Of a stretch of 13,514 bases of DNA, positions 8,757 to 13,514 are shown one piece after another. The DNA comes from CAZHAM01 sp964530415 (GTDB lineage Bacteria > Patescibacteriota > WWE3 > UBA101185 > UBA10185). Both the position numbers and the translations under genes were made by a program. The notes under the pieces were generated by a model. It made no database searches, was not told where the DNA came from, and saw nothing but the letters and a program-made list of their open reading frames with translations. Numbering within the stretch: position 1 is the first letter of the stretch; each line of letters starts with the position of its first letter. Where the stretch lies: positions 1-13,514 of the forward strand of contig CAZHAM010000014.1 in the NCBI GenBank assembly GCA_964530415.1. The letters are read 5' to 3'.

Positions 8757-8787
8757 AAACGGTTTTAGCTATTATTTAAAGCCGTTT
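8757..8787 (-). other. Imperfect hairpin in the rplT-pheS gap
   Basis: The arms AAACGG (8757-8762) and CCGTTT (8782-8787) pair perfectly, and after one mismatch three further A-T pairs close an AT-rich loop. No U-run follows on the minus strand, so it does not look like an intrinsic terminator. It could mark an mRNA processing or stabilising site between the ribosomal-protein and synthetase halves of the operon; no Phe-rich leader peptide accompanies it. Confidence 0.35.
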
Positions 8788-8799
8788 GTTCTTTGCTTG

Positions 8800-9159
8800 T
8801 TACTTGGATATAAATGATTTTACGGAATTTACTACCTGATCAAAGGCTTTAGGGTCGTTTATTGCCATTTCAGACAAGGTTTTACGGTTTAGATTAATAT
8901 TTGCCTTTTTAAGGTTGTTGATAAATAAGCTGTAGTTTATATTGTGGTTGGTTAAAGCGCCGTTTAATCTTACAATCCACAATCTTCTTAAATTGCGTTT
9001 TTTTTCTTTGCGCCCTTTAAAGGCATGCTCTCCGGCTCTAATAACTGCTTCATGGGCTCTTCTAAAGAGCTTACTGCGCGTCATTCTATAGCCTTTTGCA
9101 AGCTTAATGAATTTTTTGTGTCTTTCTCTGGCTTTTACGCCTCTTTTTATTCTTGGCAT
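8800..9159 (-). CDS. rplT: 50S ribosomal protein L20
   Basis: L20 binds 23S rRNA early in large-subunit assembly. The 119-residue product has the family length and signature: the basic N-terminal extension (MPRIKRGVKARERHKKFIKL) and the central block RRLWIVRLNGALTNHNINYS, with the C-terminal RNA-binding globular domain after it. The ATG at 9157-9159 matches the invariant MPR start. There is no Shine-Dalgarno site close to it, and the rpmI stop is 12 bases upstream, so translation is probably coupled to rpmI. In E. coli L20 represses this operon at the rpmI leader; I cannot identify the corresponding RNA fold here. Confidence 0.98.
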   Translation of the reverse strand: MPRIKRGVKARERHKKFIKLAKGYRMTRSKLFRRAHEAVIRAGEHAFKGRKEKKRNLRRLWIVRLNGALTNHNINYSLFINNLKKANINLNRKTLSEMAINDPKAFDQVVNSVKSFISK

Positions 9160-9171
9160 ATATTTAGTAAG

Positions 9172-9387
9172 TTATTTTACACCTTTTGACTTAACACCAA
9201 GGAGTCTTTTCATGGCTTTTCTCTGACCCATTCCCGTTTGTATTAGTCTCTGGTTTTTTCTAAATTTTTTGTCTGCAGACCACTTAGATTTCAAATGTCC
9301 TATTCTGGTCTGTTTTTTCAAGATCTTGCCTTTGCTTGTTATCTTTATTCTTTTTGTAAGTGTTTTTCTTGTTTTAAGTTTTGGCAT
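9172..9387 (-). CDS. rpmI: 50S ribosomal protein L35
   Basis: L35 is a small basic protein of the large ribosomal subunit. The 71-residue product begins MPKLKTRKTLTKRIKITSKG and includes the typical KGKILKKQTRIGHLKSKW element, slightly longer than the usual 64-66 residues. An AGGAAG ribosome-binding site lies in the 14-base gap after infC, at suitable distance from the ATG (9385-9387). It sits between infC and rplT as in most bacteria. Confidence 0.97.
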   Translation of the reverse strand: MPKLKTRKTLTKRIKITSKGKILKKQTRIGHLKSKWSADKKFRKNQRLIQTGMGQRKAMKRLLGVKSKGVK

Positions 9388-9401
9388 ATACTTCCTACTT
9401 T

Positions 9402-9905
9402 TTATCTTGGGGTGAAGACAACAAATATTGTTCCACCAAGTCTTTTTACATCTGCCTCGGGCTTTGCTACCTCAGAAAGTTCTTCAACTATCCTGTTTAA
9501 CTTTTCAAAAGCAAGTTCCGGGTAAAGATTTGCTCTACCTTTGAGAACGACGCTTATTTTAACTCTATTTCCGTCATTAATAAAGCCTTTTGATCTTTCA
9601 ATGTGTCGTTTTATATCCCCTTCTCCTGTTGTTGGTCCAAATCTAAGCTCTTTTAGCTCACTTTTTTTGCCTTTGGAGCCTGATTTTTTCTTTTTTTCTT
9701 CGTATAAAAACTTAGAAAACTCTAAAATCTTTGCTACCGGAGGTTCGGAATTTGGCGCAATAAGTACTAAATCCAATTCCCTTTCTCTCGCAATCCTTAC
9801 AGCTTCGTCTTTTGTTATAACTCCAAGGTTTTCACCCTCATCGGTGATAACCCTTAATTTCGGGGCTTTAATCTTTTCGTTTATATAGTAATACTTGTAG
9901 CTAAT
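9402..9905 (-). CDS. infC: Translation initiation factor IF-3, AUU start codon
   Basis: IF-3 binds the 30S subunit, prevents premature 50S joining and proofreads the start codon. The 167-residue protein has the N-domain (YINEKIKAPKLRVITDEGEN, then LGVITKDEA), the family junction LDLVLIAPNSEPPVAKILEF, a lysine-rich linker and the C-domain (ELRFGPTTGEGDIKRHIERS, RVKISVVLKGR, ending in GGTIFVVFTP). The upstream frame is closed by the thrS stop at 9933-9935, and between that stop and a TTG deep inside the N-domain (9774-9776) there is no in-frame ATG, GTG or TTG. The only well-placed start is ATT at 9903-9905, eight bases after a perfect AGGAGG (9914-9919). This matches the AUU start of E. coli infC, through which IF-3 represses its own synthesis. 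The gap to thrS is 27 bases. Confidence 0.95.
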   Translation of the reverse strand: MSYKYYYINEKIKAPKLRVITDEGENLGVITKDEAVRIARERELDLVLIAPNSEPPVAKILEFSKFLYEEKKKKSGSKGKKSELKELRFGPTTGEGDIKRHIERSKGFINDGNRVKISVVLKGRANLYPELAFEKLNRIVEELSEVAKPEADVKRLGGTIFVVFTPR

Positions 9906-9919
9906 AGTTATAACCTCCT
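9906..9919 (-). promoter_or_regulatory. Consensus Shine-Dalgarno site defining the infC AUU start
   Basis: AGGAGG (plus-strand 9914-9919, CCTCCT) is the strongest ribosome-binding site I saw in the window. Its eight-base spacer leads exactly to ATT at 9903-9905. An in-frame ATA (9909-9911) is only two bases from the site and so too close. A strong site paired with a poor start codon is the arrangement expected for IF-3 autorepression. Confidence 0.85.
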
Positions 9920-9932
9920 GAACTTGACTAAA

Positions 9933-11759
9933 TTACCACAATTCTAGGCTTCTGGTCAAATTAATTCTTTTTGCTTTATCAACAAATTCGTCAAAACCCA
10001 TGCCGTTATAGTTTTCTCCTGATCTTAGTCTTATGCTTACCTGCTCGTTTTGCGCTTCCCTATCCCCCACTATCAGCATATACGGGATTTTTTGCATCTG
10101 AGCGTCTCTTATTTTTGATTGCATTGTGTCTGTTTTATCATTTATTTCAAGTCTTAAACCCTCTTTTTTAAGTTTCGAAGCTAGTTTCTTGGCGTATTCA
10201 ATGTGTTTATCCGAAATCGGGATAATTTCTATTTGAATCGGTGAGAGCCAAACAGGCAAAGCTCCGCCGAAATGCTCCAGTGCAATCATCATAAATCTTT
10301 CCGGAGAGCCAATAATAGCTCTATGGAGCATTATCGGCCTGTGCATTTGGCCGTCTTGTCCTACATACTCCAAGTTAAATCTCTCTGGCATCACATAGTC
10401 AATCTGAACCGTTGAAAGCTGCCATTCCCTACCTAACGCATCCGTTGCCATCAAATCCATCTTAGGGGCGTAAAATGCCGCTTCTCCGGGCCCATCGTAA
10501 TAGTCAATCTTATTTCTCTTCATAATTTCTACTGCCCATTCCTCGACTTTATCCCAAATTTCAGGATGTCCCAGGTATTTATCTTTGTTTTCCGGATCTC
10601 TGGTCGATAGTCTGTATCTGTATTTAAACTTAAAAGTATCCATTATTTCCTTAGTCATCGAAAGAGCTTTATCAATTTCTTCGTCAACCGGGTCTTCTCG
10701 GCAAAAAATATGGCAGTCGTCCTGTGAGAATGACCTCACCCTCGCTAAACCGGATAATTCTCCCGGTTTCTCGTCACGGTAAAGCATAGCAAAGTCCGTG
10801 TACCTTAAGGGTAAATCTCTATAGCTTCTCGGTTGGCTAGTATAAATCTGAGTGTGTTGGGGGCAATTCATTGGTTTTAAATAGAATTCCTCTTCCGAGT
10901 AGTGAGAAAACACTCTAAACATATCGTCTTTATACTTTTCGTAATGGCCCGAGGTTTTAAATAGCTCTGCCTTTGCAACTTGAGGAGTCCAAACTTGCTG
11001 ATAATCCTGTTTTACTTGAATTTCTTCAACATATTCATTAAGAAGACGCCTTATTGTCGCGCCCTTAGGTGTATATAAAGGAAATCCGCTCCCGATCAGA
11101 TCCGAGAATGTGAACAAATCAAGCTCTTTACCAAGTTTTCTGTGATCACGTTTTTTAGCTTCTTCAAGTCGTTGTATATAGTCATCAAGTTTATCCTGCG
11201 AGTCAAAAGCGGTTGCGTAGATTCTTTGAAGCATTTTATTCTTTTCATCACCTTTCCAATACGCTCCCGCAAGACTTAAAAGTTTAAAAGCCTTAATCTC
11301 ACCCGTACTATTTACGTGAGGACCCGCGCATAAATCCTGGTCAAAGTATTTATCTTCTGGTTTCCCTATTGTATAGATTGTGAAATTCTCGTTACGGTTT
11401 TCAATTTCATCAAGCCAAGCTACCTTGTACTCGTTATGGGAAAATATTTTTTTAGCTTCTTTTAACGTAACCTCAGTTTTTGTGATTGGTAGATCTGCTT
11501 TAACAATTTCGGCCATCACAGCCTCAATTTTTGGAAAATCGTCGGGGGTGATGCTTTCATTCAAGTCGAAATCAAAATAGAAACCTTCCTCAATTGGAGG
11601 TCCCATAACCTTTTTAAGTGAGGGGTATAAAACCTGCATCGCTGTGTGAAGAACATGTTCCGCGCTATGGCGTAGGGGCATTAAGGGATCGTCTTTCAAT
11701 TCGCCCTTTATTTTACTTACCTTCGCCTTTATATTTTTTGCTTCTTTTTCCTTAGACAT
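9933..11759 (-). CDS. thrS: Threonyl-tRNA synthetase, without TGS domain
   Basis: ThrRS charges tRNA-Thr and edits mischarged serine. It has 608 residues; instead of an N-terminal TGS domain there is a charged 25-residue tail. The editing domain starts at once, with its histidine pair in RHSAEH (His31, His35) and CAGPH (Cys144, His148). The class II core has the three zinc ligands in MNCPQH (Cys299), DDCHIF (His350) and LHRAIIGSPERF (His479), plus motif 2 YRDE followed by LARVRSFSQDD. The C-terminal anticodon-binding domain begins near 505. The start is the ATG at 11757-11759, six bases after a TATAAT. There is no leader in which the E. coli-type anticodon-mimicking operator could sit, so regulation must differ. 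It heads the thrS-infC-rpmI-rplT-pheS-pheT operon. Confidence 0.97.
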   Translation of the reverse strand: MSKEKEAKNIKAKVSKIKGELKDDPLMPLRHSAEHVLHTAMQVLYPSLKKVMGPPIEEGFYFDFDLNESITPDDFPKIEAVMAEIVKADLPITKTEVTLKEAKKIFSHNEYKVAWLDEIENRNENFTIYTIGKPEDKYFDQDLCAGPHVNSTGEIKAFKLLSLAGAYWKGDEKNKMLQRIYATAFDSQDKLDDYIQRLEEAKKRDHRKLGKELDLFTFSDLIGSGFPLYTPKGATIRRLLNEYVEEIQVKQDYQQVWTPQVAKAELFKTSGHYEKYKDDMFRVFSHYSEEEFYLKPMNCPQHTQIYTSQPRSYRDLPLRYTDFAMLYRDEKPGELSGLARVRSFSQDDCHIFCREDPVDEEIDKALSMTKEIMDTFKFKYRYRLSTRDPENKDKYLGHPEIWDKVEEWAVEIMKRNKIDYYDGPGEAAFYAPKMDLMATDALGREWQLSTVQIDYVMPERFNLEYVGQDGQMHRPIMLHRAIIGSPERFMMIALEHFGGALPVWLSPIQIEIIPISDKHIEYAKKLASKLKKEGLRLEINDKTDTMQSKIRDAQMQKIPYMLIVGDREAQNEQVSIRLRSGENYNGMGFDEFVDKAKRINLTRSLELW

Positions 11760-11771
11760 ATATTTATTATA
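11760..11771 (-). promoter_or_regulatory. -10 element for a probable leaderless thrS operon transcript
   Basis: A perfect TATAAT on the minus strand (plus-strand ATTATA, 11766-11771) is followed by exactly six bases and then the thrS ATG. With normal promoter geometry transcription would begin at or next to the A of the ATG. No recognisable -35 is seen at 16-18 bases, and there is no ribosome-binding site. Confidence 0.6.
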
Positions 11772-11845
11772 GACCTTTCTTTATTGTATTAATCTTATTT
11801 TTACTTGTAAATGACGAGAAATTATTGGATTTAAAAACTAAAATG

Positions 11846-11863
11846 TTACCCCGGAAGGGGTGG
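11846..11863 (+). other. GC-rich hairpin with GGAA (GNRA-type) loop
   Basis: TTACCCC-GGAA-GGGGTGG forms five Watson-Crick pairs extended by two G-U pairs when read as plus-strand RNA, closed by a GNRA tetraloop. It stands out as a GC island in an AT-rich gap. No U-run follows directly. On the minus strand the two outer wobble pairs would become A-C mismatches, which slightly favours a plus-strand RNA. Confidence 0.5.
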
Positions 11864-11927
11864 TTGTAGTTAAGTTATTTAATACAGAGTTTATTACGGT
11901 AATCACAGTTTATTTATATTTAGTTTA

Positions 11928-12002
11928 ATGGAAAAAGTCAATAAAAGTTTGGAGGAACAAATTTTTGGAGAAGCAAAAATTTGTATGGGTAAATTTTTGT
12001 AG
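11928..12002 (+). CDS. Possible 24-aa short ORF spanning the switch-like hairpins
   Basis: ATG (11928-11930) to TAG (12000-12002) encodes 24 residues beginning MEKVNKSLEEQIFGEAK. A TATATT hexamer (11915-11920) lies seven bases before the ATG, resembling the leaderless arrangement of thrS and truB. The 11-bp inverted repeat lies inside the frame, and the 19-bp stem starts at its stop codon. A frame this short can arise by chance; it could be a leader peptide or nothing. I recognise no family. Confidence 0.22.
   Translation: MEKVNKSLEEQIFGEAKICMGKFL
11957..11999 (+). repeat. Three-arm inverted repeat with two mutually exclusive stems
   Basis: Arm 1, ACAAATTTTTG (11957-11967), pairs perfectly over 11 bp with arm 2, CAAAAATTTGT (11974-11984), around a six-base loop GAGAAG. 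Arm 3, AAATTTTTG (11991-11999), repeats arm 1 and can pair over 9 bp with the first nine bases of arm 2 (11974-11982) around GTATGGGT. Only one stem can form at a time. The repeats are directly visible; a regulatory switch is inference. Confidence 0.75.
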
Positions 12003-12073
12003 GTCCCACACGTCACATCAAATCTCGGCTAATTCAAATTTCGAATTGCTTTGGTTTGTGTGGCGTGTGGGCC
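12002..12073 (+). repeat. Long stem-loop (19 bp with two 1-nt bulges)
   Basis: GGTCCCACACGTCACATCAA and its following A (5' arm, 12002-12022) pair with the 3' arm 12055-12073 that ends GTGTGGCGTGTGGGCC. Single-base bulges fall at 12004 and 12018, and one pair is G-U in plus-strand RNA but C-A on the minus strand. The loop contains a smaller AATTC/GAATT hairpin (12031-12047). It lies six bases beyond the lipoprotein stop codon. No U-run follows in either direction, so it is not a textbook terminator; it may stabilise a 3' end, belong to a small RNA, or be a palindromic repeat. Confidence 0.75.
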
Positions 12074-12079
12074 GAAAAA

Positions 12080-12598
12080 TCAGTTGTCAGTTGAGGGGGC
12101 GCACCAGGTGCCGTTATACATTGGTACCCAGCCCGCCTTTCCGTCTTTGTTCAATATTCGAACCCAAGAGTCCCCGTTCCCATCTGTGGTTGTGACACCA
12201 AATTCCGGATGAGCAGAGACACGGTAGATCCCCATTAATGCAATATATCGAGTATTGGTTTTTGATGCAGGTGCAGTTGGATCGTAAAGAGCAGTAAATC
12301 CCGGCTCCGGCACAAACCAATATCCGTCTACATTGCCGTCACTCTTTTCAAGCAAGATTTTATTGCAGTCTCCTGGGACTTTTTCAAGTTCAGATTCGTT
12401 TTCTGCAACTTCCATCTCACTTAATCGGAGAAGATCCTCGCCGGCAACTTTCTGGAGTTCCGGGCTATTGCTGATGTCCAACTCCCCGCTTAATGCTCGT
12501 TGTCCTATACTCTGTGTTTGGGTCTCAGAAGTTGGCGAGCATCCAGTAAGAAAAATTACTACTAAACTGATGATAACGAGCCATTTCGTTGTATTCAT
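12080..12598 (-). CDS. Secreted lipoprotein with SH3-like C-terminal region, unknown function
   Basis: The 172-residue product starts with a signal peptide (MNTTKWLVIISLVVIFLTGC); LTGC is a lipobox with the lipidation cysteine at 20. A Ser/Thr/Gln-rich linker and an acidic helical stretch (about 40-75) follow. The C-terminal half (about 78-166) contains YRVSAHPEFG and GDSWVRILNKDGKAGWVPM, which resembles a bacterial SH3 fold, with Cys78 and Cys166 bracketing it as a possible disulfide. The likely start is the second of two ATGs (12596-12598), seven bases after AAGGAG; the first lies only one base away. It has a consensus promoter and about 47% GC by hand count over 12121-12480, against mid-30s in most neighbouring lines, which suggests acquisition. 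Anchoring on the outer face of the membrane and wall binding are inferences. Confidence 0.85.
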   Translation of the reverse strand: MNTTKWLVIISLVVIFLTGCSPTSETQTQSIGQRALSGELDISNSPELQKVAGEDLLRLSEMEVAENESELEKVPGDCNKILLEKSDGNVDGYWFVPEPGFTALYDPTAPASKTNTRYIALMGIYRVSAHPEFGVTTTDGNGDSWVRILNKDGKAGWVPMYNGTWCAPSTDN

Positions 12599-12643
12599 GA
12601 TCATTCTCCTTGATTAATATGTCTGATTTTGACAACTTCCGTA

Positions 12644-12672
12644 ATTATACCCCTATACTATAGGTCGGTCAA
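12644..12672 (-). promoter_or_regulatory. Consensus housekeeping-type promoter of the lipoprotein gene
   Basis: On the minus strand TTGACC (plus-strand GGTCAA, 12667-12672) and a perfect TATAAT (ATTATA, 12644-12649) are separated by exactly 17 bases. The predicted start of transcription near 12637 gives a leader of about 39 bases containing AAGGAG. This is the best -35/-10 pair I found in the window. It overlaps the region from which truB must be transcribed in the other direction, so the two promoters may interfere. Confidence 0.75.
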
Positions 12673-12682
12673 CCCAATACTG

Positions 12683-12694
12683 TATAATAAACAC
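12683..12694 (+). promoter_or_regulatory. -10 element for a probable leaderless truB transcript
   Basis: A perfect TATAAT (12683-12688) is followed by six bases (AAACAC) and then the GTG start, the same spacing as at thrS. No good -35 is visible at 17 bases. An alternative upstream pair, TTGACA (12629-12634) with TATACT (12654-12659), has a long 19-base spacer and would give a short leader without a ribosome-binding site. Confidence 0.55.
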
Positions 12695-13381
12695 GTGATA
12701 TTAGTTATAGATAAGCCAAAAAACTGGACTAGCTTTGATGTTGTTGCGAAGCTAAAAGGTCAGCTAAAGGTTAAAAAGATAGGCCATTCGGGCACTTTAG
12801 ACCCTTTGGCGACGGGTGTTTTGGTAGTATTAACCGACGAAGACACCAAAAAACAGGATCAGATAATGAAAAACGACAAAGAATACGTTGCCGAGGTAAG
12901 TTTTAATTTGTACTCCCCTACTCTTGACCTTGAGCAAATTCCACAAAAGAGCGAATCATTGATAACTCTCGCAGAGTTAAAAAACAAGTTACCTTTAGCA
13001 TTACCAAATTATTTAGGAGAAATAGTTCAGGAAATCCCAATGTATTCCGCAAAAAAAGTAAACGGAAAACCTCTTTACAAAATTGCGCGACAAAACCCTC
13101 TTGGAACCGAGCAAAATATAAAACCGTTCACAAAATTAATTACGATTTATGAGATTGAAATATTGGATTACTTTGAAAAGCAATTAGAATCATCAGACGG
13201 AACTTATCTATCCCCAACTGTAAAAATAAAAGTAAGATGTACCTCAGGTACATACATTAGAACTTTAGCAAAAGATTTGGGAGAAACTTTAGGTACAAAA
13301 GCGGTTTTGAGTGACCTAATACGAACGCGTGTCGGAGAATATAATCTAGAATCCGCTAAAACTTTAATTCCTCTTTCTTAA
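12695..13381 (+). CDS. truB: tRNA pseudouridine(55) synthase
   Basis: TruB converts uridine 55 in the T-loop of tRNAs to pseudouridine and also assists tRNA folding. With the GTG start at 12695 the protein has 228 residues and begins MILVIDKPKNWTSFDVVAKL, which aligns with the family N-terminus. An upstream in-frame TTG would add 22 residues unlike the family. The catalytic Asp is D36 in GHSGTLDPLATG; KEYVAEVSF, QEIPMYSAKKVNGKPLYKIA and CTSGTYIRTLAKDLG are further family motifs. It ends after RTRVGEYNLESAKTL without the C-terminal PUA domain of longer homologues such as the 314-residue E. coli enzyme. There is no Shine-Dalgarno site; a TATAAT six bases before GTG suggests a leaderless message. 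Its end overlaps a minus-strand gene by 26 bp. Confidence 0.96.
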   Translation: MILVIDKPKNWTSFDVVAKLKGQLKVKKIGHSGTLDPLATGVLVVLTDEDTKKQDQIMKNDKEYVAEVSFNLYSPTLDLEQIPQKSESLITLAELKNKLPLALPNYLGEIVQEIPMYSAKKVNGKPLYKIARQNPLGTEQNIKPFTKLITIYEIEILDYFEKQLESSDGTYLSPTVKIKVRCTSGTYIRTLAKDLGETLGTKAVLSDLIRTRVGEYNLESAKTLIPLS

Positions 13382-13514
13382 CATCAAATTCGATTATATT
13401 AAAAAACTTTGATGATTTTGCAATCATAAATAAAATATCTACAGTAGCCATAAATATTAACATTGCGATAGTTGCATAAAATTGAAAAAGACCGAATACT
13501 AAAATTGCCATAAG
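13356..13514 (-). CDS. C-terminal fragment of an unidentified membrane protein, 5' end outside window
   Basis: A minus-strand frame is open from the window edge to TAG at 13356-13358, giving the last 52 residues of a protein. About the first 33 visible residues are strongly hydrophobic (LMAILVFGLFQFYATIAMLI, then FMATVDILFMIA), suiting one long or two short membrane helices. A short charged tail (FDVKKEELKF) follows. It overlaps the end of truB by 26 bp, the same convergent arrangement as the PBP gene and pheT. I recognise no family from this fragment. The open frame and its composition support a real gene, but the overlap and short length keep confidence moderate. Confidence 0.55.
   Translation of the reverse strand, partial: LMAILVFGLFQFYATIAMLIFMATVDILFMIAKSSKFFNIIEFDVKKEELKF
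13382..13414 (+). terminator. Weak hairpin after truB
   Basis: CATCAAA (13382-13388), immediately after the truB stop, pairs perfectly over 7 bp with TTTGATG (13408-13414), with a 19-base loop; ATTTTG follows. The large AT-rich loop and short U-run make it a poor intrinsic terminator. It also lies within the coding frame of the opposing gene. Confidence 0.25.

Larger units (their letters stand above)
11772..12079. other. Structured intergenic region between thrS and the lipoprotein gene
   Basis: This stretch of about 308 bases has no conventional gene. It holds a short GC-rich hairpin with a GGAA loop (11846-11863), a perfect 11-bp inverted repeat whose second arm can instead pair with a third copy (11957-11999), and a 19-bp stem (12002-12073). 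A 24-codon ORF on the plus strand (11928-12002) overlaps the middle repeat. No tRNA, tmRNA, SRP RNA or RNase P signature was recognised. Confidence 0.7.

Noticed and set aside
8744..8799. PheM-like leader peptide or T-box attenuator before pheS
   Set aside because: The gap is too short, contains no Phe-rich ORF, no T-box consensus and no terminator with a U-run.
9402..9776. 124-residue infC version starting at TTG
   Set aside because: This start lies inside the conserved N-domain and would remove about 43 residues that match IF-3; the ATT at 9903-9905 is better.
11843..11869. Eight-codon ORF (MLPRKGWL) over the GGAA-loop hairpin
   Set aside because: It is too short to distinguish from chance and has no ribosome-binding site.
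12002..12073. Integron attC site
   Set aside because: Length and palindromic form are similar, but the GTT/AAC core-site motifs are absent at the ends and there is no integrase or cassette array.
11772..12079. tRNA, tmRNA, SRP RNA, 6S or RNase P RNA
   Set aside because: No T-arm consensus, tag peptide, SRP tetraloop-domain pattern or RNase P conserved blocks could be recognised; the GGAA loop alone is not sufficient.
11965..12195. 76-codon plus-strand frame starting TTG across the intergenic hairpins into the lipoprotein gene
   Set aside because: It starts at TTG inside an inverted repeat, runs antisense through the 3' end of a convincing lipoprotein gene and has no family-like composition; a shadow frame.
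12629..12694. 22-residue N-terminal extension of truB from a TTG
   Set aside because: It overlaps the promoter elements and encodes nothing like the TruB N-terminus; the GTG at 12695 gives the family start.
1..13514. CRISPR array, insertion sequence, or toxin-antitoxin/defence module
   Set aside because: No regularly spaced repeats, transposase, or defence-type protein motifs were seen on either strand.

Overview
The window looks like a piece of a Patescibacteria (Candidate Phyla Radiation) chromosome, possibly from the Microgenomates/Katanobacteria side; the phylum call is moderate and the class call weak. The reasons are an AT-rich background (mid-30s % GC in lines I counted by hand), very tight packing with overlapping genes, and cut-down versions of universal enzymes (PheT without its tRNA-binding OB domain, ThrRS without TGS, TruB without a PUA tail). 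TGA is used as a stop for pheT, pheS and the lipoprotein gene, which argues against the UGA=Gly code of Gracilibacteria/Absconditabacteria.

Layout. Positions 1-3056 (minus) hold tyrS, an unlisted 43-residue membrane peptide and a 3'-truncated recG, in that transcription order. A 63-bp divergent promoter region separates tyrS from a class A penicillin-binding protein (3120-5804, plus), whose end overlaps the end of pheT by 12 bp. Positions 5793-11759 (minus) are the classical operon thrS-infC-rpmI-rplT-pheS-pheT in the same order as in E. coli, including an infC that can only start at an AUU codon behind a perfect AGGAGG. Positions 11760-12079 are non-coding by conventional criteria but hold several strong inverted repeats. 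A lipoprotein gene with an SH3-like C-terminal region (12080-12598, minus) follows, with higher GC than its neighbours, its own consensus promoter and a Shine-Dalgarno site. truB (12695-13381, plus) is divergent from it and overlaps the tail of a partial membrane-protein gene on the minus strand that runs off the window.

How it works together. Most of the window serves translation: three tRNA synthetases, IF-3, L35, L20 and the tRNA U55 pseudouridine synthase. RecG adds replication-fork and recombination repair, and the PBP builds the cell wall. A recurring pattern is that genes at the head of transcription units (thrS, truB, probably tyrS) have a -10 hexamer exactly six bases before the start codon and no ribosome-binding site, so their mRNAs are probably leaderless. 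Some operon-internal genes (infC, rpmI, the small membrane peptide) and the lipoprotein gene carry Shine-Dalgarno sites.

The observations most worth following up are the AUU start of infC, the leaderless pattern, the hidden 43-residue membrane peptide between tyrS and recG, the structured 11.8-12.1 kb intergenic region with mutually exclusive hairpins, and the compositionally distinct lipoprotein gene. I did not find a defence system, CRISPR array or mobile element.
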